A stretch of DNA of 64,000 nt from Magicicada septendecula (Eukaryota > Arthropoda > Insecta > Hemiptera > Cicadidae). The position numbers and the translations under genes were made by a program. Location: contig CM068367.1 of assembly GCA_034769895.1 (NCBI GenBank), positions 711,660,196 to 711,724,195 on the forward strand, read 5' to 3'. The notes under the pieces are model-generated. The model was given only the letters and a program-made list of their open reading frames with translations. It did not search any database and was not told the origin of the DNA. Numbering within the stretch: the stretch's first letter is position 1; the number at the start of each line of letters is the position of its first letter. Shown piece by piece: positions 36,842-48,233 of this stretch.

Positions 36842-38989
36842 ATGCATACGAGAGGTGTTTGTAAAAGGATGGCGAAAGACCAAGAAACAGAAGAAGATAG
36901 ACGGGAGGAAGAAGCGGAAATAGTTACAGACATTGAAAAGGAACAACAGGCGGGTGACAAGGAGGAAGCCAGAGGTGAAAGGGATTTACTAAAACTATGG
37001 GAATTAATTAAAGAAGATTCCAAGAAACAGAAGGAAGCCAATAATGAAAATTTTAAACGAATGGAGGAAAGATGTGACCAGAATAAAGAGGAAACTAATG
37101 AAAATTTTAGGAAACAAAATGAGAACACTAATGAGAGTTTAAGACAAATCAATGAAAAAATAGACGGTATAAATGAGAATTCAGAAAAGCTGGAAAACAA
37201 AATAGGCAATATTAGCGAAAACTCAAAGAAACAAAACGAAATTTTGAGTGAGAATTTAATCAAACTAATGAATGAGAAGTTTGACAAAAATAAAGAGGAA
37301 ACTGATGAGAATAACCGGTTGATAAATGAAAGCTTAAACCAAATTAATGAAAGGTTTGACAGGAACGATGAGAGCTTAAAGCAGATTCAGGAAAATAACA
37401 AACAAATAGACGGGAAAATTGAAAACAGTAATAAGGATTTGCGGCAAATTATAAATGAACAAAACCAAGCGTTGAGGGAAGTCATCAATGAAAGGATTGC
37501 AAATGTCAATGAAACACTTAACAAAAGGGTGGATAATTATGAAGAGGAAGTAAGACAGCAAATAACTGAAACTAAGGTGGGTCTAGAAAAGACAGATGAA
37601 ACCATCATACAACTCGCAGTGGAAGTAGAGGCCAAAATTAATCAAGTGGAAAACAATAACAAAACTAGAATAAAAGAAGTACAAATAGAAACCCAAGGGA
37701 AATTGGACGAAGTGCAAATTAATATGGCTGGGAGAATTGAATTAGTTAACAACGAAATAATGCAAATAAAAACCCAAGTGGATCAAAATAAGGGGACCGT
37801 CGAAAATATACAGAATCAGGAATTGATTAATATAAAGGAGTCAATAGAAGTTTTACAAAATCGACCAATGTATCTGGCACATCACATAGCCCCTGAGCAA
37901 AAAGAAAATATCAATTTCAAAATTTATAGAGGAAACCCCATAGAATTTCTAGAGAGAATAGATGAATGGTTTAGTAGAATTAAGGTGACCCGATGGAACA
38001 TAATAAAAAATTTGTTGGATGATTGTTTTAAAAGCATAAATGATAATTGGTGGTCGGCGGTCCGGAATGAAACGAGTAATTATGAAGAGTTTAAAAAGGC
38101 TTTTAGGTCGAAATACTGGTCGGATTCCGTACAGAACAAGATTAGGGACAACATTACCAACGGTAGATTCAACATTAATCAAGAGCAGTCCCCAACTACC
38201 TACTTGTTGGGAAAGGTGTGTTTGGCGCATCATTTGGAACCGTGAATACCAGAGGAATGTTTAGTAAATAAACTATCTTACCATTTCAAAGAAGAAATAG
38301 TTCGTGCCAGACGCAGTGGACAAGTGAAGACAGTGGGAGCAATGGAAACCTTGTTGGCCAGCTACGAAATGGAAGACTATTATCAAAGGTCTCGAATGTC
38401 AAACAATAGGAGAGAGGAGCCAAATCAAGAGTCGCGTCAGGGAATGAATAGATATAACAACAATAATTGTAACCAACGGGTTAATGACCATTTTATGAAT
38501 AATCGCTACCGCAATAATCAGTACCAAAACAATCATTATAATAACTCTAATAATAACCGATACAGCGCAGGCCGCAGGAATTTTGATAACGGGAGAGACT
38601 ATTGAAATAGTAACCGAGGGAACGATGATGGAGGAAATCAAAACAGAAATAGGAGCGTCGAGAATGATGGAGGAAGCAGGGAACAAAGGAGAGACATACC
38701 CTCGGAAAATCAACCAAGTAATGACCAGGGAACACATATAGCTCGAGTAAACTATATCATGGCTTATGAGAGGAATAACCAAGAGGACCATCGTGGAAAC
38801 CGTAAACCTAATCCTGATTCTGGTAATGCTGAGGGAAGGAATAGACGGAACGAAGAAGACATAGAACCGTATGTGTATGATCCATACTGCGACGATGCCA
38901 TTGAAAGATTTACAACTGCTTATAATCTACGGAATCCACCGGAAAACCATATTGGTAGAGCAGCCCGAACAGTGGCCAATACAAAATAG
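36842..38989 (+). pseudogene. gag: gag, copy 7 (two nonsense changes)
   Basis: It has the TGA shared with copies 5 and 6 (38243-38245) plus a private TGA for Trp at 38603-38605 in the Asn-rich tail. Asp is changed to Tyr near 38764. The extra lesion shows further decay after duplication of the shared broken parent. Confidence 0.85.
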
Positions 38990-39989
38990 TTAAGATGAAT
39001 TAGTTGGAATCATTTTTAAAAATAAACTAAAAAATTCAAAAATAAGTAAGAACACCTTACTATATAATTCAGAAGAAATTATTTTAAACTAATAAACATG
39101 AAAGACGAGAAAGAAGGGTTAGAAATAAGTTAAATGAAGGAAGAATATGCCATACAATTTATGATAAGGAGGAGATTCAGTGTTTAATTGCAGAAGTAAA
39201 TGGGAATGAATTAAAAATAGTAAAATACGTATGCTAAAGAATAATTAATTGACAGCACGGAACTAAGAAGAATTTAAAATGAATATTGAACAGCTTTAAC
39301 TAATATACTGGTGAATAATATGATAAATGGAACTACAGAACAACGAGATAAATAATTTAAGAAAAGTATTAGGATACCTCAGAAATAATAGTAATCATCC
39401 CTTGAATACAAGTTTGTAGCAAAGGAGCTACCTTATAGATAATAATTATATGTATTGTGTTGTGATAGTGCAACGTTTATTTTTTTTCTGGACAGAGATG
39501 AAGTTCCTCTGATCTCAGAAGATATAGTTAGGGAAACGGCAGAGTAATGAAAGCCAATAGTGCCCCTCTGATTCCGTACCAGCTATGATATTAGGGAAAT
39601 ATAGTATTTTAGGGATTATACACCAAGCGAGGTAATTAAATATAAATATAATAAGAAATGATGGCGTAATAAGCTAGAAGAAGTTATGAGTTCCAGAGAA
39701 AAGGACAGGTCTACAACTGAGGGAGGTACCAGTAGAGAATTAATGACCAGATACACAATGAGTATCAACACAGTTTTCCGGTGCAATTAAAAGTTTAAAG
39801 GATAGAAAGAGAAAATAAACCCCAAAGAACCCATTGAATTGCGGATTAAAACAGAAACAATGAAAAACTGAAACCATTATAAATTAATAATTTTATTAAA
39901 TAAATATTCCAAAGTATGAAGAAACTATAAGTTTATTTTAACTAAACTTTATTCAGCCAAAATAAACTTCTTTCGGAGGGGGAGTATTA
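38990..39989 (+). other. Post-gag region, copy 7
   Basis: 1000 bp, no pol frame. Private change GTGATAGTGCAA near 39463. Confidence 0.7.
39975..39984 (+). promoter_or_regulatory. Polypurine tract before LTR 8
   Basis: GGAGGGGGAG, 5 nt before TGTAACG. Confidence 0.7.
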
Positions 39990-42445
39990 TGTAACGTAAC
40001 AAAGTTGAGGTTCCCTACGTTACATAAAAACTTTGTCAACGTAGCGAAAAAGAATGTCCAAGGCATGCCATAATTAAGGTCAAGAGGGCCAATCTCACCC
40101 AAACAAAAAAATATATTGATGATACCTAAGTAAGGTTACTAAGTAATAAATTAGTAAAATGTAGCCAATTATAAAATATGGAGTGATTAGAGTAAGATGT
40201 AAACTATAAACACTGTGTCTAGTGAGATGAGTTTACTGTGGATGAGTTCAAATATAATAAACTGTTTAATTAATATTTAATGTTTTATAAAGATGTACCT
40301 GTTGTTGTGATTTATCATGATATTGAGTTTACATGATATTTATTTTGTATGTAGTAGGTGTGGAGCCATTACTTTAAGGAAATACTAAGTAATGGGTACT
40401 CAGTTCATTCATGTTAAACTTGTATTTAAGTAATTAAATACAAGTGTGTTTATTATGTATGGTATCATGTTAAAGGTATTTACTTTAAATAATTAATGAA
40501 GATGTCTTAGAAAATATTTGTAAACTTGGCCAGGAAGACAATAATTGTAAATAAATTGTCTAGTGGTCATTATAATGATGTTAAAAACCGATGAAGGGTT
40601 CTATGATAAACTCAATAATAATAATAAAATGAAATCAGGAATTTAAAATTGTAATAATTGGCCATAAGCCAGTGACTCTTTGTACAGTAGGTCAGGTAAG
40701 AAAAATTAAATTAAAAACAAAAAAATTATAACATGTGTAATAAAACCAATAGGCCTAAATTTAGTATTTGTAAAAGGAAATTAATACCTTTTTTAATAAG
40801 TCCATTCAGATGAAAATGTATACGGTTTAATAAGGCAGATTAAGTGAAAGTTTTATGTGATTTAGTGTAATTCCAAGCAGGGAGTATTTTATTAAATAAG
40901 AGTAGTAATATTTCCTAATTCTGGCTCTAGGATATCAAATATTATCCAATTACAGAAAAGTAATGGTTGTTAGGGTAACAGAAATGCAAGAAATTTTGTT
41001 GATTTCAACATTCAATTGTTATATGCTAATGGGTAAATTTCAGCAGACAAATTAAAAAAAGAGAACCAAATAAAATGAATCAAATTTAAACAAATTAAAT
41101 GTCTTAAAGAAATCCATTTAAAAAGAACTGAGTAATAACTCCTGAAACTATATCTCAGTAAATATAATTCTACATACCCTTAAAGTTCACTGAATTAATA
41201 AATACTCATTCAACCTATTTCCAGTAAAAGAATGATGATGAAAATGATTTACCATTAAACAAAGATGATCCATAGCAGAAGAAGACAAAATTAATTGAAA
41301 TATAAATAAAAAAATACACGAAGAACTTTTGTATTGAAGTACTAAACCTCACTTTCAATAAACAAACGAAGTCGTAATACTACACCAATTCCATTGGGAC
41401 CGGCAACTACTAGGATCGTGAAGAAGAACGAAGACCAGAACTGAACTTCTATTACACTCCGGGACATCACATCTAAACCTTTATTGAGAATCTGGACGCT
41501 GTTTTTGGTCAAGAGTAGCGTAACCATTCCGTCTTTACTCCGTTGTAAACAGACACGGCCACCTTAAGTATCGTACCCAGTTTGGTAACAAACCTGCTTA
41601 TATTTAATTTTAAATATTAAGAGTTAATAACAATTGTAATACTTAGTAACCTTAATTTTGCATTACCTGGCCTTACTAATCGTTAAAAGAATTATCTGTA
41701 CCCTGGGATAAGAGATAAACTGAAAATTATACTTAAATTGTAACATACACCACTAGTTCACTAACAAATCGATTCAGTATTGTATGATCTATATTATGAT
41801 CTAATAACCGAAGAAGACAACTGTTAAAAATTTAAAATAATATAAAATAAAGAATCCTTCTTGTATGTGACGATGTTCTGTGTTATTGTAGAATAGTTAT
41901 TGTATTTCTATTAGGGAGTAATTTACAGAGAAAGAAAGTGATAAAAACATCAAGTGGAACGACTTAACCTATAAGAACGAGTTAAGTACTAATAACAGCG
42001 CTCGTTGCAGACAGCTGGTGAATACGGGAGAATAGAGAACTAACTTATTCTCTGCGCCACTCTTTTTTCAATTTAAATAATACAGACTGACTAGGGTTGG
42101 AGAAAATTACTGAATTATTCACTATAATACCCGTAATATAGCGTTTTTCTCTGGTAAAACACTTAATAACCACTTAACACAGGTATATGTTCGACATATG
42201 AATCATATCAACAACATAATAAATATTTTTTCTTATAAAGAGAGTGAATTAGTAACAAATTGGTTAATTCAACGTGGGCTGAATTAACGATAAACCCGCA
42301 ACCGTATTACACTCGTAAACGTAATCCATGCGTTATATTACAAATTGGCGAACCCAACAGTGGGGCTTTTAAACATCCTCAAATATAGTTAACAAAGTTA
42401 CATACTCGTATACACTAGAAACGTAATACTTGTAGTTATATTACA
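39990..42445 (+). repeat. LTR 8 (2456 bp)
   Basis: Very close to LTR 7, sharing the absent 7 bp, TTTTAAATATTAAG near 41609 and ATGATCTATATTATG near 41785. It drives an intact gag if functional. Confidence 0.85.
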
Positions 42446-42448
42446 AAT

Positions 42449-42467
42449 TGGCGCTCAACGAGTGGGC
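42449..42467 (+). promoter_or_regulatory. Primer-binding site, copy 8
   Basis: TGGCGCTCAACGAGTGGGC, 3 nt after the LTR end. Confidence 0.65.
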
Positions 42468-42537
42468 TTTAGTTAAGTAAAAAATCGACTATATCGCTAT
42501 TACTTAACTGGAGCAGGCAACTATTAGAGGCACAGGG

Positions 42538-44685
42538 ATGCATACGAGAGGTGTTTGTAAAAGGATGGCGAAAGACCAAGAAACAGAAGAAGATAGACGG
42601 GAGGAAGAAGCGGAAATAGTTACAGACATTGAAAAGGAACAACAGGCGGGTGACAAGGAGGAAGCCAGAGGTGAAAGGGATTTACTAAAACTATGGGAAT
42701 TAATTAAAGAAGATTCCAAGAAACAGAAGGAAGCCAATAATGAAAATTTTAAACGAATGGAGGAAAGATGTGACCAGAATAAAGAGGAAACTAATGAAAA
42801 TTTTAGGAAACAAAATGAGAACACTAATGACAGTTTAAGACAAATCAATGAAAAAATAGACGGTATAAATGAGAATTCAGAAAAGCTGGAAAACAAAATA
42901 GGCAATATTAGCGAAAACTCAAAGAAACAAAACAAAATTTTGAGTGAGAATTTAGTCAAACTAATGAATGAGAAGTTTGACAAAAATAAAGAGGAAACTG
43001 ATGAGAATAACCGGCTGATAAATGAAAGCTTAAACCAAATTAATGAAAGGTTTGACAGGAACGATGAGAGCTTAAAGCAGATTCAGGAAAAAAACAAACA
43101 AATAGACGGGAAAATTGAAAACAGTAATAAGGATTTGCGGCAAATTATAAATGAACAAAACCAAGCGTTGAGGGAAGTCATCAATGAAAGGATTGCAAAT
43201 GTCAATGAAACACTTAACAAAAGGGTGGATAATTATGAAGAGGAAGTAAGACAGCAAATAACTGAAACTAAGGTGGGTCTAGAAAAGACAGATGAAACCA
43301 TCATACAACTCGCAGTGGAAGTAGAGGCCAAAATTAATCAAGTGGAAAACAATAACAAAACTAGAATAAAAGAAGTACAAATAGAAACCCAAGGGAAATT
43401 GGACGAAGTGCAAATTAATATGGCTGGGAGAATTGAATTAGTTAACAACGAAATAATGCAAATAAAAACCCAAGTGGATCAAAATAAGGGGACCGTCGAA
43501 AATATACAGAATCAGGAATTGATTAATATAAAGGAGTCAATAGAAGTTTTACAAAATCGACCAATGTATCTGGCACATCACATAGCCCCTGAGCAAAAAG
43601 AAAATATCAATTTCAAAATTTATAGAGGAAACCCCATAGAATTTCTAGAGAGAATAGATGAATGGTTTAGTAGAATTAAGGTGACCCGATGGAACATAAT
43701 AAAAAATTTGTTGGATGATTGTTTTAAAAGCATAAATGATAATTGGTGGTCGGCGGTCCGGAATGAAACGAGTAATTATGAAGAGTTTAAAAAGGCTTTT
43801 AGGTCGAAATACTGGTCGGATTCTGTACAGAACAAGATTAGGGACAACATTACCAACGGTAGATTCAACATTAATCAAGAGCAGTCCCCAACTACCTACT
43901 TGTTGGGAAAGGTGTGTTTGGCGCATCATTTGGAACCGCGAATACCAGAGGAATGTTTAGTAAATAAACTATCTTACCATTTCGAAGAAGAAATAGTTCG
44001 TGCCAGACGCAGTGGACAAGTGAAGACAGTGGGAGCAATGGAAACCTTGTTGGCCAGCTACGAAATGGAAGACTATTATCAAAGGTCTCAAATGTCAAAC
44101 AATAGGAGAGAGGAGCCAAATCAAGAGTCGCGTCAGGGAATGAATAGATATAACAACAATAATTATAACCAACGGGTTAATGACCATTTTATGAATAATC
44201 GCTACCGCAATAATCAGTACCAAAACAATCATTATAATAACTCTAATAATAACCGATACAGCGCAGGCCGCAGGAATTTTGATAACGGGAGAGACTATTG
44301 GAATAGTAACCGAGGGAACGATGATGGAGGAAATCAAAACAGAAATAGGAGCGTCGAGAATGATGGAGGAAGCAGGGAACAAAGGAGAGACATACCCTCG
44401 GAAAATCAACCAAGTAATGACCAGGGAACCCATATAGCTCAAGTAAACTATATCATGGCTGATGAGAGGAATAACCAAGAGGACCATCGTGGAAACCGTA
44501 AACCTAATCCCGATTCTGGGAATGCTGAGGGAAGGAATAGACGGAACAAAGAAGACTCAGAACCGTATGTGTATGATCCATACTGTGACGATGCCATTGA
44601 AAGATTTACAACTGCTTATAATCTACGGAATCCACCGGAAAACCATATTGGTAGAGCAGCCCGAACAGTGGCCAATACAAAATAG
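42538..44685 (+). CDS. gag: Gag-like protein, copy 8 (intact, 715 aa)
   Basis: Structural protein of an LTR retrotransposon, expected to assemble into cytoplasmic virus-like particles around element RNA. Residues 1-60 are highly charged. About 60-345 are a long coiled coil of Asn/Glu-rich repeats (NEK, INE, ENS patterns). About 355-500 are a retrotransposon capsid-like region: IYRGNPIEFLERIDEWF, then WNIIKNLLDDCF and YEEFKKAFRSKYW. About 520-600 are Asn/Tyr/Arg-rich, and the end is hydrophilic. There is no CCHC zinc knuckle; the Arg/Asn-rich tail may bind RNA instead (inference). The ATG is the first in frame, 92 nt after the LTR end. The stop is TAG with no pol frame overlapping. Private changes include NKILSENLVK and NKEDSEPYV. 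It shares NDSLRQ and FEEEIV with copy 10. Confidence 0.85.
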   Translation: MHTRGVCKRMAKDQETEEDRREEEAEIVTDIEKEQQAGDKEEARGERDLLKLWELIKEDSKKQKEANNENFKRMEERCDQNKEETNENFRKQNENTNDSLRQINEKIDGINENSEKLENKIGNISENSKKQNKILSENLVKLMNEKFDKNKEETDENNRLINESLNQINERFDRNDESLKQIQEKNKQIDGKIENSNKDLRQIINEQNQALREVINERIANVNETLNKRVDNYEEEVRQQITETKVGLEKTDETIIQLAVEVEAKINQVENNNKTRIKEVQIETQGKLDEVQINMAGRIELVNNEIMQIKTQVDQNKGTVENIQNQELINIKESIEVLQNRPMYLAHHIAPEQKENINFKIYRGNPIEFLERIDEWFSRIKVTRWNIIKNLLDDCFKSINDNWWSAVRNETSNYEEFKKAFRSKYWSDSVQNKIRDNITNGRFNINQEQSPTTYLLGKVCLAHHLEPRIPEECLVNKLSYHFEEEIVRARRSGQVKTVGAMETLLASYEMEDYYQRSQMSNNRREEPNQESRQGMNRYNNNNYNQRVNDHFMNNRYRNNQYQNNHYNNSNNNRYSAGRRNFDNGRDYWNSNRGNDDGGNQNRNRSVENDGGSREQRRDIPSENQPSNDQGTHIAQVNYIMADERNNQEDHRGNRKPNPDSGNAEGRNRRNKEDSEPYVYDPYCDDAIERFTTAYNLRNPPENHIGRAARTVANTK

Positions 44686-45685
44686 TTAAGATGAATTAGT
44701 TGGAATCATTTTTAAAAATAAACCAAAAAATTCAAAAATAAGTAAGAACACCTTACTATATAATTCAGAAGAAATTATTTTAAACTAATAAACATGAAAG
44801 ACGAGAAAGAAGGGTTAGAAATAAGTTAAATGAAGGAAGAATATGCCATACAATTTATGATAAGGAGGAGATTCAGTGTTTAATTGCAGAAGTAAATGGG
44901 AATGAATTAAAAATAGTAAAATACGTATGCTAAAGAATAATTAATTGACAGCACGGAACTAAAAAGAATTTAAAATGAATATTGAACAGCTTTAACTAAT
45001 ATACTGGTGAATAATATGATAAATGGAACTACAGAACAACGAGATAAATAATTTAAGAAAAGTATTAGGATACCTCAGAAATAATAGTAATCATCCCTTG
45101 AATACAAGTTTGTAGCAAAGGAGCTACCTTATAGATAATAATAATATGTATTGTGTTGTGATCGTGCAACGTTTATTTTTTTTCTGGACAGAGATGAAGT
45201 TCCTCTGATCTCAGAAGATATAGTTAGGGAAACGGCAGAGTAATGAAAGCCAATAGTGCCCCTCTGATTCCGTACCAGCTATGATATTAGGGAAATATAG
45301 TATTTTAGGGATTATACACCAAGCGAGGTAATTAAATATAAATATAATAAGAAATGATGGCGTAATAAGCTAGAAGAAGTTATGAGTTCCAGAGAAAAGG
45401 ACAGGTCTACAACTGAGGGAGGTACCAGTAGAGAATTAATGACCAGATACACAATGAGTATCAACACAGTTTTCCGGTGCAATTAAAAGTTTAAAGGATA
45501 GAAAGAGAAAATAAACCCCAAAGAACCCATTGAATTGCGGATTAAAACAGAAACAATGAAAAACTGAAACCATTATAAATTAATAATTTTATTAAATAAA
45601 TATTCCAAAGTATGAAGAAACTATAAGTTTATTTTAACTAAACTTTATTCAGCCAAAATAAACTTCTTTCGGAGGGGGAGTATTA
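44686..45685 (+). other. Post-gag region, copy 8
   Basis: 1000 bp, no pol frame. AACTAAAAAGAA near 44960 is shared with copies 9 and 10. Confidence 0.7.
45671..45680 (+). promoter_or_regulatory. Polypurine tract before LTR 9
   Basis: GGAGGGGGAG, 5 nt before TGTAACG. Confidence 0.7.
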
Positions 45686-48141
45686 TGTAACGTAACAAAG
45701 TTGAGGTTCCCTACGTTACATAAAAACTTTGTCAACATAGCGAAAAAGAATGTCCAAGGCATGCCATAATTAAGGTCAAGAGGGCCAATCTCACCCAAAC
45801 AAAAAAATATATTGACGATACCTAAGTAAGGTTACTAAGTAATAAATTAGTAAAATGTAGCCAATTATAAAATATGGAGTGATTAGAGTAAGATGTAAAC
45901 TATAAACACTGTGTCTAGTGAGATGAGTTTACTGTGGATGAGTTCAAATATAATAAACTGTTTAATTAATATTTAATGTTTTATAAAGATGTACCTGTTG
46001 TTGTGATTTATCATGATATTGAGTTTACATGATATTTATTTTGTATGTAGTAGGTGTGGAGCCATTACTTTAAGGAAATACTAAGTAATGGGTACTCAGT
46101 TCATTCATGTTAAACTTGTATTTAAGTAATTAAATACAAGTGTGTTTATTATGTATGGTATCATGTTAAAGGTATTTACTTTAAATAATTAATGAAGATG
46201 TCTTAGAAAATATTTGTAAACTTGGCCAGGAAGACAATAATTGTAAATAAATTGTCTAGTGGTCATTATAATGATGTTAAAAACCGATGAAGGGTTCTAT
46301 GATAAACTCAATAATAATAATAAAATGAAATCAGGAACTTAAAATTGTAATAATTGGCCATAAGCCAGTGACTCTTTGTACAGTAGGTCAGGTAAGAAAA
46401 ATTAAATTAAAAACAAAAAAATTATAACATGTGTAATAAAACCAATAGGCCTAAATTTAGTATTTGTAAAAGGAAATTAATACCTTTTTTAATAAGTCCA
46501 TTCAGATGAAAATGTATACGGTTTAATAAGGCAGATTAAGTGAAAGTTTTATGTGATTTAGTGTAATTCCAAGCAGGGAGTATTTTATTAAATAAGAGTA
46601 GTAATATTTCCTAATTCTGGCTCTAGGATATCAAATATTATCCAATTACAGAAAAGTAATGGTTGTTAGGGTAACAGAAATGCAAGAAATTTTGTTGATT
46701 TCAACATTCAATTGTTATATGCTAATGGGTAAAGTTCAGCAGACAAATTAAAAAAGGAGAACCAAATAAAATGAATCAAATTTAAACAAATTAAATGTCT
46801 TAAAGAAATCCATTTAAAAAGAACTGAGTAATAACTCCTGAAACTATATCTCAGTAAATATAATTCTACATACCCTTAAAGTTCACTGAATTAATAAATA
46901 CTCATTCAACCTATTTCCAGTAAAAGAATGATGATGAAAATGATTTACCATTAAACAAAGATGATCCATAGCAGAAGAAGACAAAATTAATTGAAATATA
47001 AATAAAAAAATACACGAAGAACTTTTGTATTGAAGTACTAAACCTCACTTTCAATAAACAAACGAAGTCGTAATACTACACCAATTCCATTGGGACCGGC
47101 AACTACTAGGATCGTGAAGAAGAACGAAGACCAGAACTGAACTTCTATTACACTCCGGGACATCACATCTAAACCTTTATTGAGAATCTGGACGCTGTTT
47201 TTGGTCAAGAGTAGCGTAACCATTTCGTCTTTACTCCGTTGTAAACAGACACGGCCACCTTAAGTATCGTACCCAGTTTGGTAACAAACCTGCTTATATT
47301 TAATTTTATATATTAAGAGTTAATAACAATTGTAATACTTAGTAACCTTAATTTTGCATTACCTGGCCTTACTAATCGTTAAAAGAATTACCTGTACCCT
47401 GGGATAAGAGATAAACTGAAAATTATACTTAAATTGTAACATACACCACTAGTTCACTAACAAATCGATTCAGTATTGTATGATCGATATTATGATCTAA
47501 TAACCGAAGAAGACAACTGTTAAAAATTTAAAATAATATAAAATAAAGAAACCTTCTTGTATGTGACGATGTTCTGTGTTATTGTAGAATAGTTATTGTA
47601 TTTCTATTAGGGAGTAATTTACAGAGAAAGAAAGTGATAAAAACATCAAGTGGAACGACTTAACCTATAAGAACGAGTTAAGTACTAATAACAGCGCTCG
47701 TTGCAGACAGCTGGTGAATACGGGAGAATAGAGAACTAACTTATTCTCCGCGCCACTCTTTTTTCAATTTAAATAATACAGACTGACTAGGGTTGGAGAA
47801 AATTACTGAATTATTCACTATAATACCTGTAATATAGCGTTTTTCTCTGGTAAAACACTTAATAACCACTTAACACAGGTATATGTTCGACATATGAATC
47901 ATATCAACAACATAATAAATATTTTTTCTTATAAAGAGAGTGAATTAGTAACAAATTGGTTAATTCAACGTGGGCTGAATTAACGATAAACCCGCAACCA
48001 TATTACACTCGTAAACGTAATCCATGCGTTATATTACAAATTGGCGAACCCAACAGTGGGGCTTTTAAACATCCTCAAATATAGTTAACAAAGTTACATA
48101 CTCGTATACACTAGAAACGTAATACTTGTAGTTATATTACA
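45686..48141 (+). repeat. LTR 9 (2456 bp)
   Basis: Lacks the 7-bp repeat like LTRs 7 and 8, but has TTTTATATATTAAG and ATGATCGATATTATG like LTRs 10 and 11, so it is intermediate. Confidence 0.85.
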
Positions 48142-48144
48142 AAT

Positions 48145-48163
48145 TGGCGCTCAACGAGTGGGC
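48145..48163 (+). promoter_or_regulatory. Primer-binding site, copy 9
   Basis: TGGCGCTCAACGAGTGGGC, 3 nt after the LTR end. Confidence 0.65.
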
Positions 48164-48233
48164 TTTAGTTAAGTAAAAAATCGACTATATCGCTATTACT
48201 TAACTGGAGCAGGCAACTATTAGAGGCACAGGG

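Noticed and set aside
43736-43960. Short plus-strand frame MIIGGRRSGMKR... of 74 codons inside gag, seen in several copies
   Set aside because: It lies in another frame inside the capsid-like region of a real gag and is absent from the copies 1-4 subfamily.
44451-44515. CTGATGAG inside gag followed by GGAAAC about 30 nt later, resembling a hammerhead core
   Set aside because: It is coding sequence (MADERNNQ...), has no proper GAAA next to a stem II, and no stem I pairing was found.
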